DNA of 64,000 nt, from assembly GCA_940671915.1 (NCBI GenBank), contig CALNVZ010000174.1:72651827-72715826 (forward strand), written 5' to 3'. This DNA is from Paracentrotus lividus (Eukaryota > Echinodermata > Echinoidea > Camarodonta > Echinidae). The notes under the pieces are model-generated. The model saw nothing but the letters and a program-made list of their open reading frames with translations. It was not told the DNA's origin and made no database searches. The position numbers were made by a program, and so were the translations under genes. Positions 12,731-23,897 of this stretch are shown here, in pieces (the first letter of the stretch is position 1; each line of letters starts with the position of its first letter).

Positions 12731-14633
12731 TCATTTCTCTCATTCTTTTACGTCACAATTTTTTTCTCATTTTGAGCTTTAAGACTTTTCCCTTACCCTC
12801 GACTTGACATTGCTTCTTTGCATGTACGCTCCTTATAGAAGCTTGTCAACCAAGCGTCTTTTGTATTCCGTTTTGGAATTAATTACTCCGCTTTAATAAA
12901 GGGCAATGTCTAAAAAGTCAGGGTTATATTTTCCTCTCGCGGTGTCATATATATATATATTCGAATTTGATGTTGATTTTTGTACAATTTTGTTAAAATG
13001 TAAAAGATAACCCTTTAATTTATCTCATTAAATTATATAATATGCCTACAAAGATAAAATTCCAGTTTATCTTTCCCTTGTCATGCTATAATTAATAATA
13101 ATAATAATAATAAATTAAGAATTAATGCACAAATATCGGGGGAAAATAGTTCAAAATGTGGGGGAAATAATTATGTTGATACTTCATAGGATTAAGGTAA
13201 AAGTAAAATTAGAATTATTTAAACACAATTTTGTCTTTAGAATAACTGACCCTATAGTCATTATCTTAGAGAAATAAATACCCTTAGTTTAGCAAAATCT
13301 CAATCCAGTCTGATACTCTCCTCATATTATGATTAGAAGTGAATCCTCACGTGACAGACATGCTATTTCAGCGACAAGCCTTAAATTTACACCTACATCA
13401 CATTTCCTAACCTTTTCTTGCTTAAACAAGATGTCAGATTTTAGACATTAGTCGGTGTCATTAGCTCCGTCTCTAGGAAGTATGTATATACATTTGTCTC
13501 CCTAGTCAAATACGATTTGATTTTGAAGCGAGTTACGTTACGACTTCGGCTGTCAGCACGCTCTCGCTCCCCTTTCCCCGCAGCTGTGTCTCTCTCCCCT
13601 GAACGAAAACTTGTCGAAATCCATCGATTTTCGTGCCCTTAACCCATGTTGCTACAGAATCCCAATTTGCCGAGACTCCATTCTTGGTCGAATCTCTGCG
13701 TCAATTAGGCAAAATTGACAGATAGGAAGGAGAAAATCAGCAGGATTTTTGCGTCATTTATGATCGGGTGCGAGTAACACGGCGCCTTATACCCTTATCT
13801 TAAGAGCATGCATTGTAAACATTAAGGAGAGAAGCGCGAGGAGAGAGTACCGCATCTTATTTTATGTGGACTCACGTGGTTCTTATTCTGTATACTCACA
13901 CCTTGTAATAAAGCGATGCGTCAGTGCAAAGGTATTACTGGCATTCCACCATTCAACTTATAGAGTATCACTCTACTCGTCTCCCTTTCCTTCAAAAAAC
14001 ACATGGTGCACTTAATCTGGTTAATAATACCAGGGCCCTATCATGGATGTAAAGTTAGATGTACACGACCATGGACAGGCAAGCTTTCCGATGGTGATGA
14101 TGGGCTCCAGGCAACTATTAATTTTAAGGCATACTCATTTATTGATTTCAGTAATATTGTATTTTACATAGAAAATGAGACATGGTTATAAAATAAACAT
14201 ATTTATATAAAATGAAATATTATGTGCAAGATTATAGAAGAACAATGGGTCGAGATTAATTCGGTAATAATACATATCAAACATTATGAAACTTGATTTT
14301 AATGAATAACATTAACAAGTCGTATATCAATCACTCAAAATATTTATAGATTGACACAGAAAGCTAAGATAAATTCACATTTTCCCTTTATTCTACATTC
14401 AAAAATCCTTTGGAAAATTGGTAAGATTTTTTTTTTAAAGCATTGAAATTGCTTTAAAATAGGCCTCAAAGGAGCTTACTTTAATTGACATTTATTTTCC
14501 TGAATATCTCTTCCTCTGTATTGTTATGAAAGTAAAATTACAACGTCAATATTGATCATTTTTAAGTACTTCCCAACCCCCACACCAATGAGCCGTGCTT
14601 AAATGAAAGATTAAGTGATTAAGAACTTGTCTT
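12731..14633 (-). other. Presumed Pax1/9 intron/downstream sequence
   Basis: Sequence downstream of the Pax1/9 splice donor (lower coordinates). It holds a short (TA)n near 12,950, an (AAT)n run near 13,090-13,115 and a less AT-biased stretch at about 13,500-13,860 that could be regulatory. I found no exon with Pax1/9 C-terminal character here or further left, so the remaining exons are either outside the window or too diverged to recognise by eye. Confidence 0.4.
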
Positions 14634-14637
14634 ACCT
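14634..14637 (-). other. Pax1/9 splice donor
   Basis: On the minus strand the sequence reads CACAG|GTAAGA directly after the octapeptide-encoding segment, a near-perfect metazoan 5' splice site. It fixes the exon end at 14,636 and leaves one base of a split codon (phase 1). The open frame beyond it stops after a few codons, as expected for intron. Confidence 0.85.
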
Positions 14638-15299
14638 GTGTGATCACCCGGTCCTAGATGTCTGAATCCTAAGATATCATTGACAGTATGTGATGATGGC
14701 CAAGATCTCATAGCACACGAGTTAGCTGCCGCTGCTGCTGCTGCTGCTACTTTGGATGCCGTGGTGCCAGCAGGTGCAGGAGCACAGGGGTAAGGATACA
14801 GAGCTGTGTTATAGAATGATCGATGAGAATCCTTGGTAGGATCGTATGGATGATGCTGAAGATGTGAGAGAGTGTTGTTCCCAATCTTGTTCCTCAGAAT
14901 CCTGCTGATGGAGCTGACCGATGGAACATTGTACTTATCACATACTCCCTCAGCGAGGAGTTTATCCCTGATCTCCCAAGCGAAGATGCCTGGATCCCGC
15001 TGCTTGTACTCACGAATCTTCTTCACCACGTTGGGCGTGGTAACCCGAGGCTTAGAACCACCGATGGCTCCTGGAAGGATGGAGCCAGTCTCATTATACC
15101 GGGCCAGGATCTTAGATACGCATCCGTGGGAGACACGGAGCTGGCGACTGATGTCACAGGGTCGAATCCCCAGCTGAGCGAGCTCGACGATGCGGAGCCG
15201 GATGGCGTTGGGTAGAGGTCTGCCGTTGACGAAGACACCACCGAGCTGATTCACCTCGCCGAACGTTTGTTCTGGGGGAAACATACCATAGAAAGCCAT
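14636..15299 (-). CDS. Pax1/9: Pax1/9 paired-domain coding exon (5' coding exon, partial gene)
   Basis: Encodes the DNA-binding part of a Pax1/9-class transcription factor, a nuclear regulator of pharyngeal endoderm in deuterostomes (family knowledge). The reading starts at an ATG (15,299), with a second Met at residue 6. A complete paired domain runs from about residue 13 ([19 protein letters not shown]) to 141 and includes [38 protein letters not shown] and [16 protein letters not shown]. An octapeptide, HTVNDILG, follows at 204-211. No homeodomain follows, which separates Pax1/9 from Pax3/7, 4/6 and 2/5/8. A run of eight alanines lies at about 185-192. The exon ends at CACAG|GTAAG (last base 14,636, phase 1), so the C-terminal transactivation exons must lie at lower coordinates; I could not find them. 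The translation beyond the donor, to a stop near 14,619, is intronic read-through. Start-codon choice between Met1 and Met6 is uncertain. Confidence 0.95.
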
Positions 15300-15665
15300 A
15301 ATTAGAGACTAGCTGGAGTAGAGTGAGAGGGGGCGAGGAGGAGAATGAGATGAATCGGAGGAGAGAGAGAGGAGGATGCTATGAGATGGGGCGCAGCTGA
15401 CCGAACGTCGAGCGAACGAGCGAGCGAGCTGCGACGGCGATGGGCGAGTGAGTGTGACGGGCTCGGCAATACGACTCCCTTTTGACTGTCCATGGGTGAG
15501 GAAGAGAGAGATGAAGAGAGAGAAAGGGAGAAGAAGAGAGGTGAACGCCATTAAGAATGGCAGTGGTCTGTTTGATGAACGTGAAGAACGTTTCCGACTC
15601 ACTGCTGTATGAGTACCATTGCGCGTCGAATCGACTCCCAAATCAATGACCTCCAGCTCCCTGGA
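15300..15665 (-). promoter_or_regulatory. Pax1/9 5' flank: 5' UTR and/or promoter-proximal region
   Basis: This block directly upstream of the Pax1/9 ATG is clearly GC-richer than its surroundings and pyrimidine-rich on the sense strand (CTCTCTCTTC, CTCGCTCGCTCG tracts). It has no convincing coding frame. It probably contains 5' UTR and core promoter. Alternatively, the sense-strand CTCTCACTCTACTCCAG about 16 bases before the ATG would serve as a 3' splice site, which would make the ATG exon the second one. No TATA box was evident. The exact start of transcription cannot be placed from sequence alone. Confidence 0.5.
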
Positions 15666-16472
15666 GACTTAGTGAAAACTCCAATGATTATCCCCCGAGG
15701 ATTAACAACTAAACAAAAATATTGCCATTGATTCTTTAATAAAACTTACAACCGATTTATGACTTCTATGAATATTTCTTTAATTATATAAATTTTCCAA
15801 GCGAATTCATATTATAAGTTTAATGATTTGATGCATGACTTTCTTGAATAGAAAAAAAATCACTTTGGTTCCCAAAATATTTCACTTCCACTCGGTCAAC
15901 CTTGAATAAAGTAATTATTTTGTACCTTTTTTTTTTTCCTCTCTTTTTTTTAAAACCTTTTTACCTCCCTCTATATCTGTCGGTTACTTGACTAGTAAAA
16001 TGCATTTTACTACATTCCATTATTATTTTTTTTCTTAGTTTTCTTGTGCACACATACCGAAAACTTGATGGATGATTTAGAAATTGTATTTTCATTTTCA
16101 TTACTATTGATTTCTTCATGTAGGTATATATCTCTCTGATCTTGTACATTTGTTATTTTCTAAATATAATTATTTTTAAAAGAGATTAACACCTCATTTG
16201 GAAAAAGCATTATAACTCCAACGAAAAAACATTTTAACATATTTGTAACTTTCCAATGCAAACCTATATTTTTCTAATCGTTTGTTACATAATTATTTAT
16301 CATTTCTGCTACCTGATTTTTAAATATAACAAATTTATTTAATATTTTTTAAATTCCATTACAGAAGATTGAGGGTTTTGAGGCTGTAGTATCATGAACA
16401 TATCGTTCACGTCTTGAAAACTTGAATTCCAATTTAAGCATGGAGTGATTTTTTTTGATTGCGCTGAATACG

Positions 16473-16624
16473 TTGGCCCGAATTCACAAACGTGGTTTAG
16501 TTAGTCCATGGTCTAAATCAATTGTTTAAACCACGGATTTAGACCATGGTCTAAATTTTGGTATTCACAAACCACCTGATTTAGACCATGGACTAACTAA
16601 ACCACGTTTGTGAATTCGGGCCAA
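16473..16624. mobile_element. 152-bp palindromic MITE
   Basis: Almost the whole element is one inverted repeat. TTGGCCCGAATTCACAAACG at the left is mirrored by CGTTTGTGAATTCGGGCCAA at the right. Further in, GGTTTAGTTAGTCCATGGTC pairs with GACCATGGACTAACTAAACC, with additional CCATGGTCTAAAT repeats in the centre. It is non-coding and would fold into a long hairpin. The target duplication is not clear. Confidence 0.9.
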
Positions 16625-16926
16625 TAGGTTTAGTTTGCTTTGTAAATACACTCGCTGAAGCGATGAATGCGACTAAAATATGTGTATCATTGCAAACAGA
16701 TTGACAAATATGGATTTTAGTTAATGACATACCGGATGTTTAACATTTCCATACTGCATTTCATCCCCCTTTCTTTCTCTCTTCTTGTCCAACGTTCAAT
16801 GAAAACATAATTTTTATTTTCGTTAATCCTTCTCTATATCGATTGACATCTCCCGTCCCCATAATTCTTCCGACTTTTTAGTTTTCTCTTTCTCTCTCTT
16901 CACCTATTTTATTTCCTTGTCCCTCA

Positions 16927-16928
<2 letters not shown>

Positions 16929-16998
<70 letters not shown>

Positions 16999-16999
16999 T
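16929..16999. repeat. (CT)n microsatellite
   Basis: About 70 bases of CT repeats with occasional TT slips. Confidence 0.95.
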
Positions 17000-17279
17000 C
17001 CTATCTCATACACACATCCCCACACACTTTTTAATATTAACATGAACTATAGCAATGTATATAAACTTGTCATATTCTACATGTATATGATATTGCCATA
17101 ATAATTATTATTTTATTTATTAATCTTTCATGTCCGATCTCTTCTCTATATATTTTTTCTTTTAATACCTTCCCTTTTTCTTTTGTTTTTTTTAATTTCC
17201 ATTTGTCTATATTCTGCTCCACGCCCCTCTGATTAAGCCATCTATAATAACGAAGCGATTAAGGCAATATTAATAACTG

Positions 17280-17650
17280 ACAGAAGTCATGGATTGCCTC
17301 GTAATTGTCACGAATGAGTGCCTGGCTTCGAGTCAGCGGCCATGTTTGCCTGGGGACCCCTAAAGGGCCGTGGATGCGGATGACAGAAAATGTTTGAATT
17401 AAGGATTACCCAGTAATCATACTTGCCAATTCAATTAGTCCTATATAGTAACACATCTCTTCGGGCACGGACGAGTCGAACGAACGCGTGTTGCTCGCGC
17501 GCTGCTCCGGACCCGCGGGCCAGACATGGGCAACGGTATCCCTCATTCTTAGCAGGCATGCATACAGCCGCTGCTAAAGTCGTTTACCCGCCCCGCCAAT
17601 CTGGATTATTCATTTATAATTCTAGATTTGCTTCGGAGATTTAACCAAAA
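17280..17650. promoter_or_regulatory. GC-richer block 2 kb upstream of Pax1/9, possible enhancer
   Basis: Complex, non-repetitive sequence of higher GC content than the flanks. It includes GGCCATGTTTGCCTGGGGAC, GCGCGCTGCTCCGGACCCGCG, CCCGCCCCGCC and the bicoid-class site GGATTA. The open frame over it (17,423-17,644) has no protein character. Position and composition suggest a conserved regulatory element, an inference that needs comparison with other species. Confidence 0.25.
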
Positions 17651-18773
17651 AGACGAGAGTTTCGCGTGAGTGAAAGTGAATATGTTGCAAGTGTGTTCTT
17701 CCGTGGTAACTTTTGGTACGGATGAACGAGATTGACAAGGCGTATAATATGGTTCGCACATTTATTATTCATGAGAATATACATACAGAGCAGTAACCTG
17801 TGTGTCTTTGTGTGAAACACACGTGTGAGCAGAAAGCGCTCTCAGCTGGCAAGATCCTGGAAAACTGATACAAATAGGAATCCATAATGGCAATGGAATA
17901 CATGTACACCACTAAATTCGATCATTTCATTATAAAACAATTTCAAAATATGCGGGAAAAACATTGTCTTATCGTCAATTCACATTATTGCTTCTGTTTC
18001 TTTCTTATCAGAAATTTACATTCCAAGTACAATGTAACGTCACAATATTATTATTGTGACTCAACCCAATAACAACAAACAAAAAATATGAAATATGGAT
18101 TTAAGGGATGCATTTTAGACACCTGCAATTACTGAAATCAATTCGGAAAACGCAGACTGAAGATGAAAGGAGCACAAATTGGTTGGTATGATTATTGAGA
18201 CATGTCGTCTGCTGGCGATGCTAGCAGACGACAGTGCGAACCTCATCCCCAGGGGGTATCACAGCTACACAATGTTTGCTCGCTCTGTTCCCGATCGATC
18301 GTTGAAGCTAGAACCTTGTTTTCTCTGTCAATGCGTGGGACCGTCGGGTATTGTGCTATACAGTCTCGACCCCATCAACCTAAACTCTGAGAAAAAGCTA
18401 TAGACTCTGTGATATTCTTTTTCTAGAAGAGGAAGATTGGGTAAAGAATGTTTAGGGGTATGTTCGAGAGTTTAGAGTGAAAGTATGGGGAGAGTTTTTC
18501 AACAAACGCAGTGGCAGGCGGCTCGAGGGTCATGTATGTCATGCGTTACCGAAAATGGGAAGTGAAGGGAATTGACATGATTTTTACCGGGCAAATGCAT
18601 GCAATATTGCGTGCACCCTCTGGAAAGACGTTCACTATAAATAATATGAGTGATATGAATGGGACTGTTCAGCCCCTATCTCTATTCAAGTTTTATTCTC
18701 TTTTCCATTCCCGCACAATTTACAGGCACATGATAAAGATGGTTTGAAATGTCCAGTAAAAGATAGCAATACA
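17651..18773. other. Intergenic; small perfect hairpin at 18,205-18,233
   Basis: Holds GTCGTCTGCT-ggcgatgct-AGCAGACGAC, a 10-bp perfect stem. The surrounding 18,180-18,400 has mixed composition, but its open frames disagree and match nothing known. Confidence 0.4.
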
Positions 18774-19275
18774 ACACTGAAAATTTCATCAAAATCGGAT
18801 TTACAATAACAAAGTTATATATTTTTTTTAACGTTTTCCATTTTTTTTCGATAACTAACAGTTTCGTGCATAGTCTCATGCATATTTCGATGAGCAAGTT
18901 AATGATGTCATTGATACACTATTTCATTTGTGTTTCATTATATAAAATCATAATTAATTCATTTTTTTCATACATCTGTATTTAAAAAAAATCCATCCCT
19001 TATATTGACATGATATACAGCAACGATGATTTCAATTATTCCATAAAGAATTATCCATTTAATTGATATTCTTGGAGCAGAAAATACGAATAATTTTTAT
19101 TTCATATGCTAAAATACAAAAGGAAAACTGCATCAATGACATCATCAGCTTGCTCAGTGAATATGCATGAGACTATGCATAGAACTGTTATATCGAAATA
19201 TTACAAAACTTTAAACAAATCATATCTTTGTTGTTGTTTTTCATCCGATTTTGGTGAAATTAGATGTACATGTAC
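18774..19275. repeat. Inverted pair of a dispersed repeat family
   Basis: The left arm (about 18,774-18,950) and right arm (about 19,065-19,275) are complementary. CATAGTCTCATGCATATT and GAGCAAG...TGATGTCATTGAT pair with ATCAATGACATCATCAGCTT and GAATATGCATGAGACTATG. CATCAAAATCGGATTT at the left pairs with ATCCGATTTTGGTGAAATTA at the right. The right arm begins TTCTTGGAGCAGAAAATA and is a relative of 60,722-60,993. The family is common in sea-urchin sequence, to my recollection. Confidence 0.75.
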
Positions 19276-21290
19276 TCGTATATCCCTTGTACTTTGACAA
19301 ATAAAATTAATCAATAATCATCAAATATCAAGTAAAAGCGAAAACATGTATCTGACTTTTCTCAATTAATTTTGACAAAAAGATGAAAATACGTAAATTA
19401 CACAATTCTACAATATGTGATTACTTTAACATTTTTTTAATTCAGACCTACGGTTTACAGATTAAAGCAATTGTTTTCTGACTTTCTATAGCAGAGATCC
19501 ATTTTTGCTTTTAGCAACTAGTTTATTGACCAATGTAGACAATAATCTTAATTATCGTGAATATACATGTTGAAGATTAAATACAGAGCTATATGTACAT
19601 TTCCCTTTTCCCCCTATAATATAATATAATATTTACTATTGATTATAGTCGACATAAGATAGTCATGATATTCAGTCTTACTCCCTTTGTGAATGGACTT
19701 GAGTATGGAAGAGTCAGCGACCTATAATTATCTGAATCCCAAATTTGACCGCTAATAAAGCTCTTTCAATTCCTCCGAGTCGTATTACACGGTGGTAATG
19801 AATCGATTATTCTAATCATAGCGATGCACAGTACCATGCTGTCTTCCCAAAGAATGATACCATTACAATTCACCCTCCCAGTTAACTTTCTCACTGTCAC
19901 GCCTTTGTTCCCTCTCATCCCCCTCGATCTAATTGTATAATATCTGGATGTTTTCATAGTTTTCGCCTCTTCACCTTGCCTAAGTCGGAGATCTGTCGTC
20001 GAGACCTCATAAACGAAGGGTTACTTTGCGCGGCTACTAACCCGTCCTCTCACCTTCCCCAGCCCGCCGGAGCCGTGGCATAGGATTGCAAGACCTACGC
20101 TTGTTTGACAAATCTCTGTGTCATTATGGAATGTATACTTTTTGTAGCGAGTATGGTAAGAGAAATGAAATATACGCAACGGTTTAGGCAGCATATGGGG
20201 CTGAGGTAATCCCGTTTGAACAGGCAATCGTCCATTGTGTTTAGATTTCATTTAGGTGATGACAGAAGACAGAGATTTATCAAGAAAATACAAATTAGAT
20301 ATTGTATCCTATAATCAAGTCTATAGGCGAAGGTAGTATTGGAGGGAATGAAGTAGAGGGCTTGTGGGAATAAATTACAATACATGGTGAGCCGGTGAAA
20401 TTAAAAAATCGAAACATCATTTTTCGAATACATCTGAAATAAAGAACCAAGTACAAATAAAATTTATAACTGACTCAAATTGTGCAAATTTTTACTTTCA
20501 GTGTTTTGCATAGATATAATGTATTCTGATGTTTGAAAAGAATCCACATAGGCCTAATATTAATAATAATATTGGGGGATGGTTCGTGACAATCATTTTG
20601 TATAACTGAGGCCATATAAGAAAGGGAAATTAAATTGCTGTTCAAGGTACATTCATTTTATAACGTTTTTTTTTATTTTTTTATGAAAAAAGCATAGCAT
20701 CATTTGTGAAAAATGAGCATTAAAACATGATGATATTTCCATACAATGTACACTTGCGCTAACGCACAAAAGGCAATGTAAATATTAATGTATATAGAAT
20801 GAAAGTTAGTTAAGACAAAATGGAATTTTGGAACAAAACAACCTTAAGTCCAATTTAGAAAAATAAACGGTCTGATTGCATTGATAAAAAATGGACTGTT
20901 TTGTCTCGAGCCCGTAACGCTATCAAAAGACAACCGTGCTCGGTTCATAAACAAGAATATTTATTCATGTTTTTACTAGTATGTAACTCACTTTGTTTCA
21001 GAAGAATTTCAATCGAATTCGGTTTTGTATTTCCGAAATACTTACCGAGACACTTGATTTGGCTAAGAATGAGCACGACTATTCTCACTTCTTACTAAAA
21101 TTCATCTGGATCAAATTAACACTCGTACAATGTATGGAACGGTAAGTCACGTTTTTAGTATCGTGTCATTAAAAAAAATTACTCCTTTGTTTCATGAAAA
21201 GGGGCCTAGGGAACTATTAAAATAATGCTCTCATTACGTTCAAATATATATTTACATATATATATAATATATATATAAATAAATATATTG

Positions 21291-21291
<1 letters not shown>
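19276..21291. other. Intergenic, nothing recognised
   Basis: AT-rich. Slightly GC-richer at 19,760-20,240 without a convincing exon. Confidence 0.45.
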
Positions 21292-21326
<35 letters not shown>

Positions 21327-21518
21327 ATGAGACTCAACTTTTTGGACAGACGCCGTTTGTCCAGATGATAAATGTGTTTATTTATTTATTATTGTTTTTT
21401 GTTTCTTGTTTGTTATGATTTTCTCTTCAGAAATCCGGATGAAGGCAAATTAGCCGAAAGCTCGATTAAAGATCAAAGTTCAGATACGTCTAAGCTGTTT
21501 CCAGACTTTTTATTTATA

Positions 21519-21599
<81 letters not shown>
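21292..21599. mobile_element. Second hairpin/microsatellite element
   Basis: A (GT)n run at 21,292-21,325 and an (AC)n/(TA)n run at 21,519-21,599 bracket ~190 bp. This interior contains GCCGTTTGTCCAGATGA, then CGGATGAAGGC (21,436-21,446), TTAGCCGAAAGCTCGAT and GATACGTCTAAGC. The GGC...GCC arms flanked by GATGA and GAAA resemble a hammerhead-ribozyme core with one deviating position (CGGATGA instead of CTGATGA). It shares motifs and order with the element at 12,417-12,704. Confidence 0.5.
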
Positions 21600-21601
<2 letters not shown>

Positions 21602-21660
21602 AGTGTAAGAGAATACACGTACAACAGCCAATGGGCAACTCTTTTTTTTTATTTAAATTT

Positions 21661-21757
21661 TTGAAAGAAATGGGTAAAGAGAATTATAGTTGACGTAGCT
21701 CTGGAGAACTTTGATTTGAGCTACGTCAACCATTATTCTCTTTACCCATTTCTTTCA

Positions 21758-21758
<1 letters not shown>
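21661..21758. repeat. Near-perfect 40-bp-arm hairpin next to (TA)n
   Basis: Arms 21,661-21,700 and 21,719-21,758 are nearly perfect complements (TTGAAAGAAATGGGTAAAGA against TCTTTACCCATTTCTTTCAA), with an 18-base loop. A (TA)n run starts immediately after the right arm (21,758-21,828). The right arm begins GAGCTACGTCAACC, similar to CAAGCTACGTCTACC at 12,670, which suggests the same family. Confidence 0.8.

Positions 21759-21828
<70 letters not shown>
21758..21828. repeat. (TA)n microsatellite
   Basis: About 70 bases of almost pure TA, with one phase slip in the middle, directly abutting the hairpin at 21,661-21,758. Confidence 0.95.
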
Positions 21829-21834
<6 letters not shown>

Positions 21835-22442
21835 TCTGACAACAAGAAGAAAAAAAGGAAGAAAAATAGCTTAAAAGCGTATCGATGCATTACTAGTTTT
21901 GGATGCACGCATTTGTCATGTTTGAGCCGGTAGAAACGCGGGCATGTATTGACTTATGAACTTCCCGATAAATATTGTTCAAACAACCTGCGCTGGGACT
22001 ACTCAAAACGTTTAACCGGTTCACTGTCTTTGTCTTTAGATCATAGTTTCAGCAAGAAAAGACCCATAGGCAGAACATTGATTTTCATTAATAGACCTTG
22101 CTAACTGATTTGGTTGTCTTTCCCCTCAAATGATGTATGCCCGGTGTAGTGAGCGGAACGCGGATGGCTGGTATGCCTACAGTTTTGGCCTGAGGTGCCA
22201 GTAATATTCGTGCTTCAAAAGCAGCGGCAGCCAGTAAAATACATTCACTTACCCATCATTCTTAAGGACGGTGCTGATGCTGATTCTATTGATCAGTCGG
22301 GGAGTGAGCCCCCACAAGTTTAAAGTTCCCTCCTGGTATCACACGCACGATGGGGCAATGTTTGTCTTTCTAAACAATGATGCTACAATGCACTTTTCTC
22401 GCACCTTTGCTATTGAAATGATCAAAAGAGAACCCCTCCAAA

Positions 22443-22504
22443 ATGAAAGTTCTTGCTGACTACCAGTCGGACTTGTACGACCGGAAATACCGACTGGATG
22501 CTAA
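22443..22504 (+). CDS. Candidate first coding exon of an unknown gene
   Basis: Starts with an ATG in a fair context (A at -3) preceded in frame by a TGA eight codons upstream. It encodes MKVLADYQSDLYDRKYRLDA and ends with two bases (AA) of a split codon at the strong donor GTAAGT (22,505). The split codon is completed to AAG (Lys) by the first base of the candidate exon at 23,741, so the phases match. No family is recognised. The flanking 22.1-22.9 kb is less AT-biased than the surroundings. At 20 codons the open frame alone is not significant; the call rests on the donor, phase agreement and composition. Confidence 0.3.
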
Positions 22505-23740
22505 GTAAGTCTCTAAAAGTTCTCTGCTCATGAATGTGAGACGAGGTTGTGGGGGAAAAACAGCCGGTTCATTCACATGGCTTGCCCAATAATCATTCAA
22601 AACCTGGAGCCCCAATATGAAGCGTATCATAAACAGATATCCGAGTTTCAGATTCCTCTTATTAGCGTGTCAAAGTCGTCTTGCTTTTACTTTCCTTGTG
22701 TTGAGGTTGGTTTTGTAGAAATGATGGCTATGTTAGGATGAATATTGTGCTGGGTGTCCAATATATGCACAGCGTACTAGTTAGTGTGACGGGTTAGAGA
22801 GCAAGGAGTAACCCGTATCCGACATGCCCTATCTACCGACTTCACCGACGTCTTGAACATCAGACAAGCTCTCTGATTGGTCCATTCATTCTTCGTCCAT
22901 TCCCACGTTTCCAACTTGCAGTCTCACTTCTCATCTTTCAAACTTTCTTTTGCCTAAACATACCCCCTCCGACTGAGATTCAGGTTCATAAACAGGACAA
23001 AAGTTGACATTTCATATTTACTCCTTCAAGAAAGTTAGAAAACTAATTTCGGATGAAGTAGACGTCCTCGCTGACCGTGTTTTTGACGTTGATTTGTCCA
23101 ATTGGTGCTTAGCAGCTGAGGTAGAGTGACCAACCGGTCAATTGAACGGGAAGTCTAGCCTGATTCAAGGTTATGACCAGGCCGGTGTAAAAGTTGTAAT
23201 AGAGGCTACAAATCTTTTACCATGGCACGTCTAAATAAACAGGAGTTATAAAGACATAAAGTACATAAAGTCACAGTGGGAAGAGACAAGAGAGCAAGTC
23301 GTTGGATTGATCGCTCTGTTCCCTCTAGCTGGGTCTTTTCACACTTGCATACAATTTGTACAGTATGCTCTGTGTCACAATGTATAGTAAAAGGTGTAGG
23401 TTATGGGTGCTTTGGGGATCACTGCCTCCCCTAGTGAAAATAATGATTTTTTTTAAAACTATGCATCTCATGTAACGCATACAATTTATGATATTTAAGC
23501 CCCTCCCTTTGATCTGAAGATCAGTCAGCGCCAATGCATGGTGGGTATAACTTTCATAATAATAAATCTTTCACGTCGCATAGTAAAATGTATAATATCG
23601 ATATTACACAGGAAGGTATGTTCCTCATTCAGACACCCCTCGACTACCGTCAGCTAATCTACATAATACATATAGGCCTATCAAAAAATTTGATCAGATT
23701 TGTTTATTATTGTCTCCCTTGTGTGAAAATTCACTTCCAG

Positions 23741-23897
23741 GTCCAGTGTGATACATCATCGACACTCCGGAGAGCAGGAGAAGTGGATACTGAAGAGACA
23801 AGAAATTTGCATAGATGACGACGGCCTTGGTTTTCAAGATGGTCGGAAGTCATTGGAGACGAAATTAAGACAGAAAGCGGTATCAGAAGTGTACAAT
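23741..23897 (+). CDS. Candidate internal exon of the same unknown gene
   Basis: Preceded by a pyrimidine-containing acceptor (TTCACTTCCAG|G) and followed by a donor (TACAAT|GTGAGC). It has one base completing the previous codon plus 52 codons, ending in phase 0. The peptide is hydrophilic and protein-like, with segments EQEKWILKRQEICIDDDGLG and KSLETKLRQKAVSEVYN and an Asp-triplet in the middle. An in-frame TGA just upstream of the acceptor and a TGA just past the donor fit exon boundaries. I do not recognise the family. The frame differs from the longest simple open frame here. Confidence 0.35.

Larger units (their letters stand above)
15666..17279. other. Pax1/9 upstream DNA with MITE and CT microsatellite
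   Basis: Contains the palindromic MITE (16,473-16,624) and a (CT)n run (16,929-16,999). No gene seen. Confidence 0.5.

Noticed and set aside
14872..15241. Plus-strand frame 14,872-15,177 and minus-strand frame 15,023-15,241
   Set aside because: Both are shadows of the Pax1/9 paired-domain exon in other frames.
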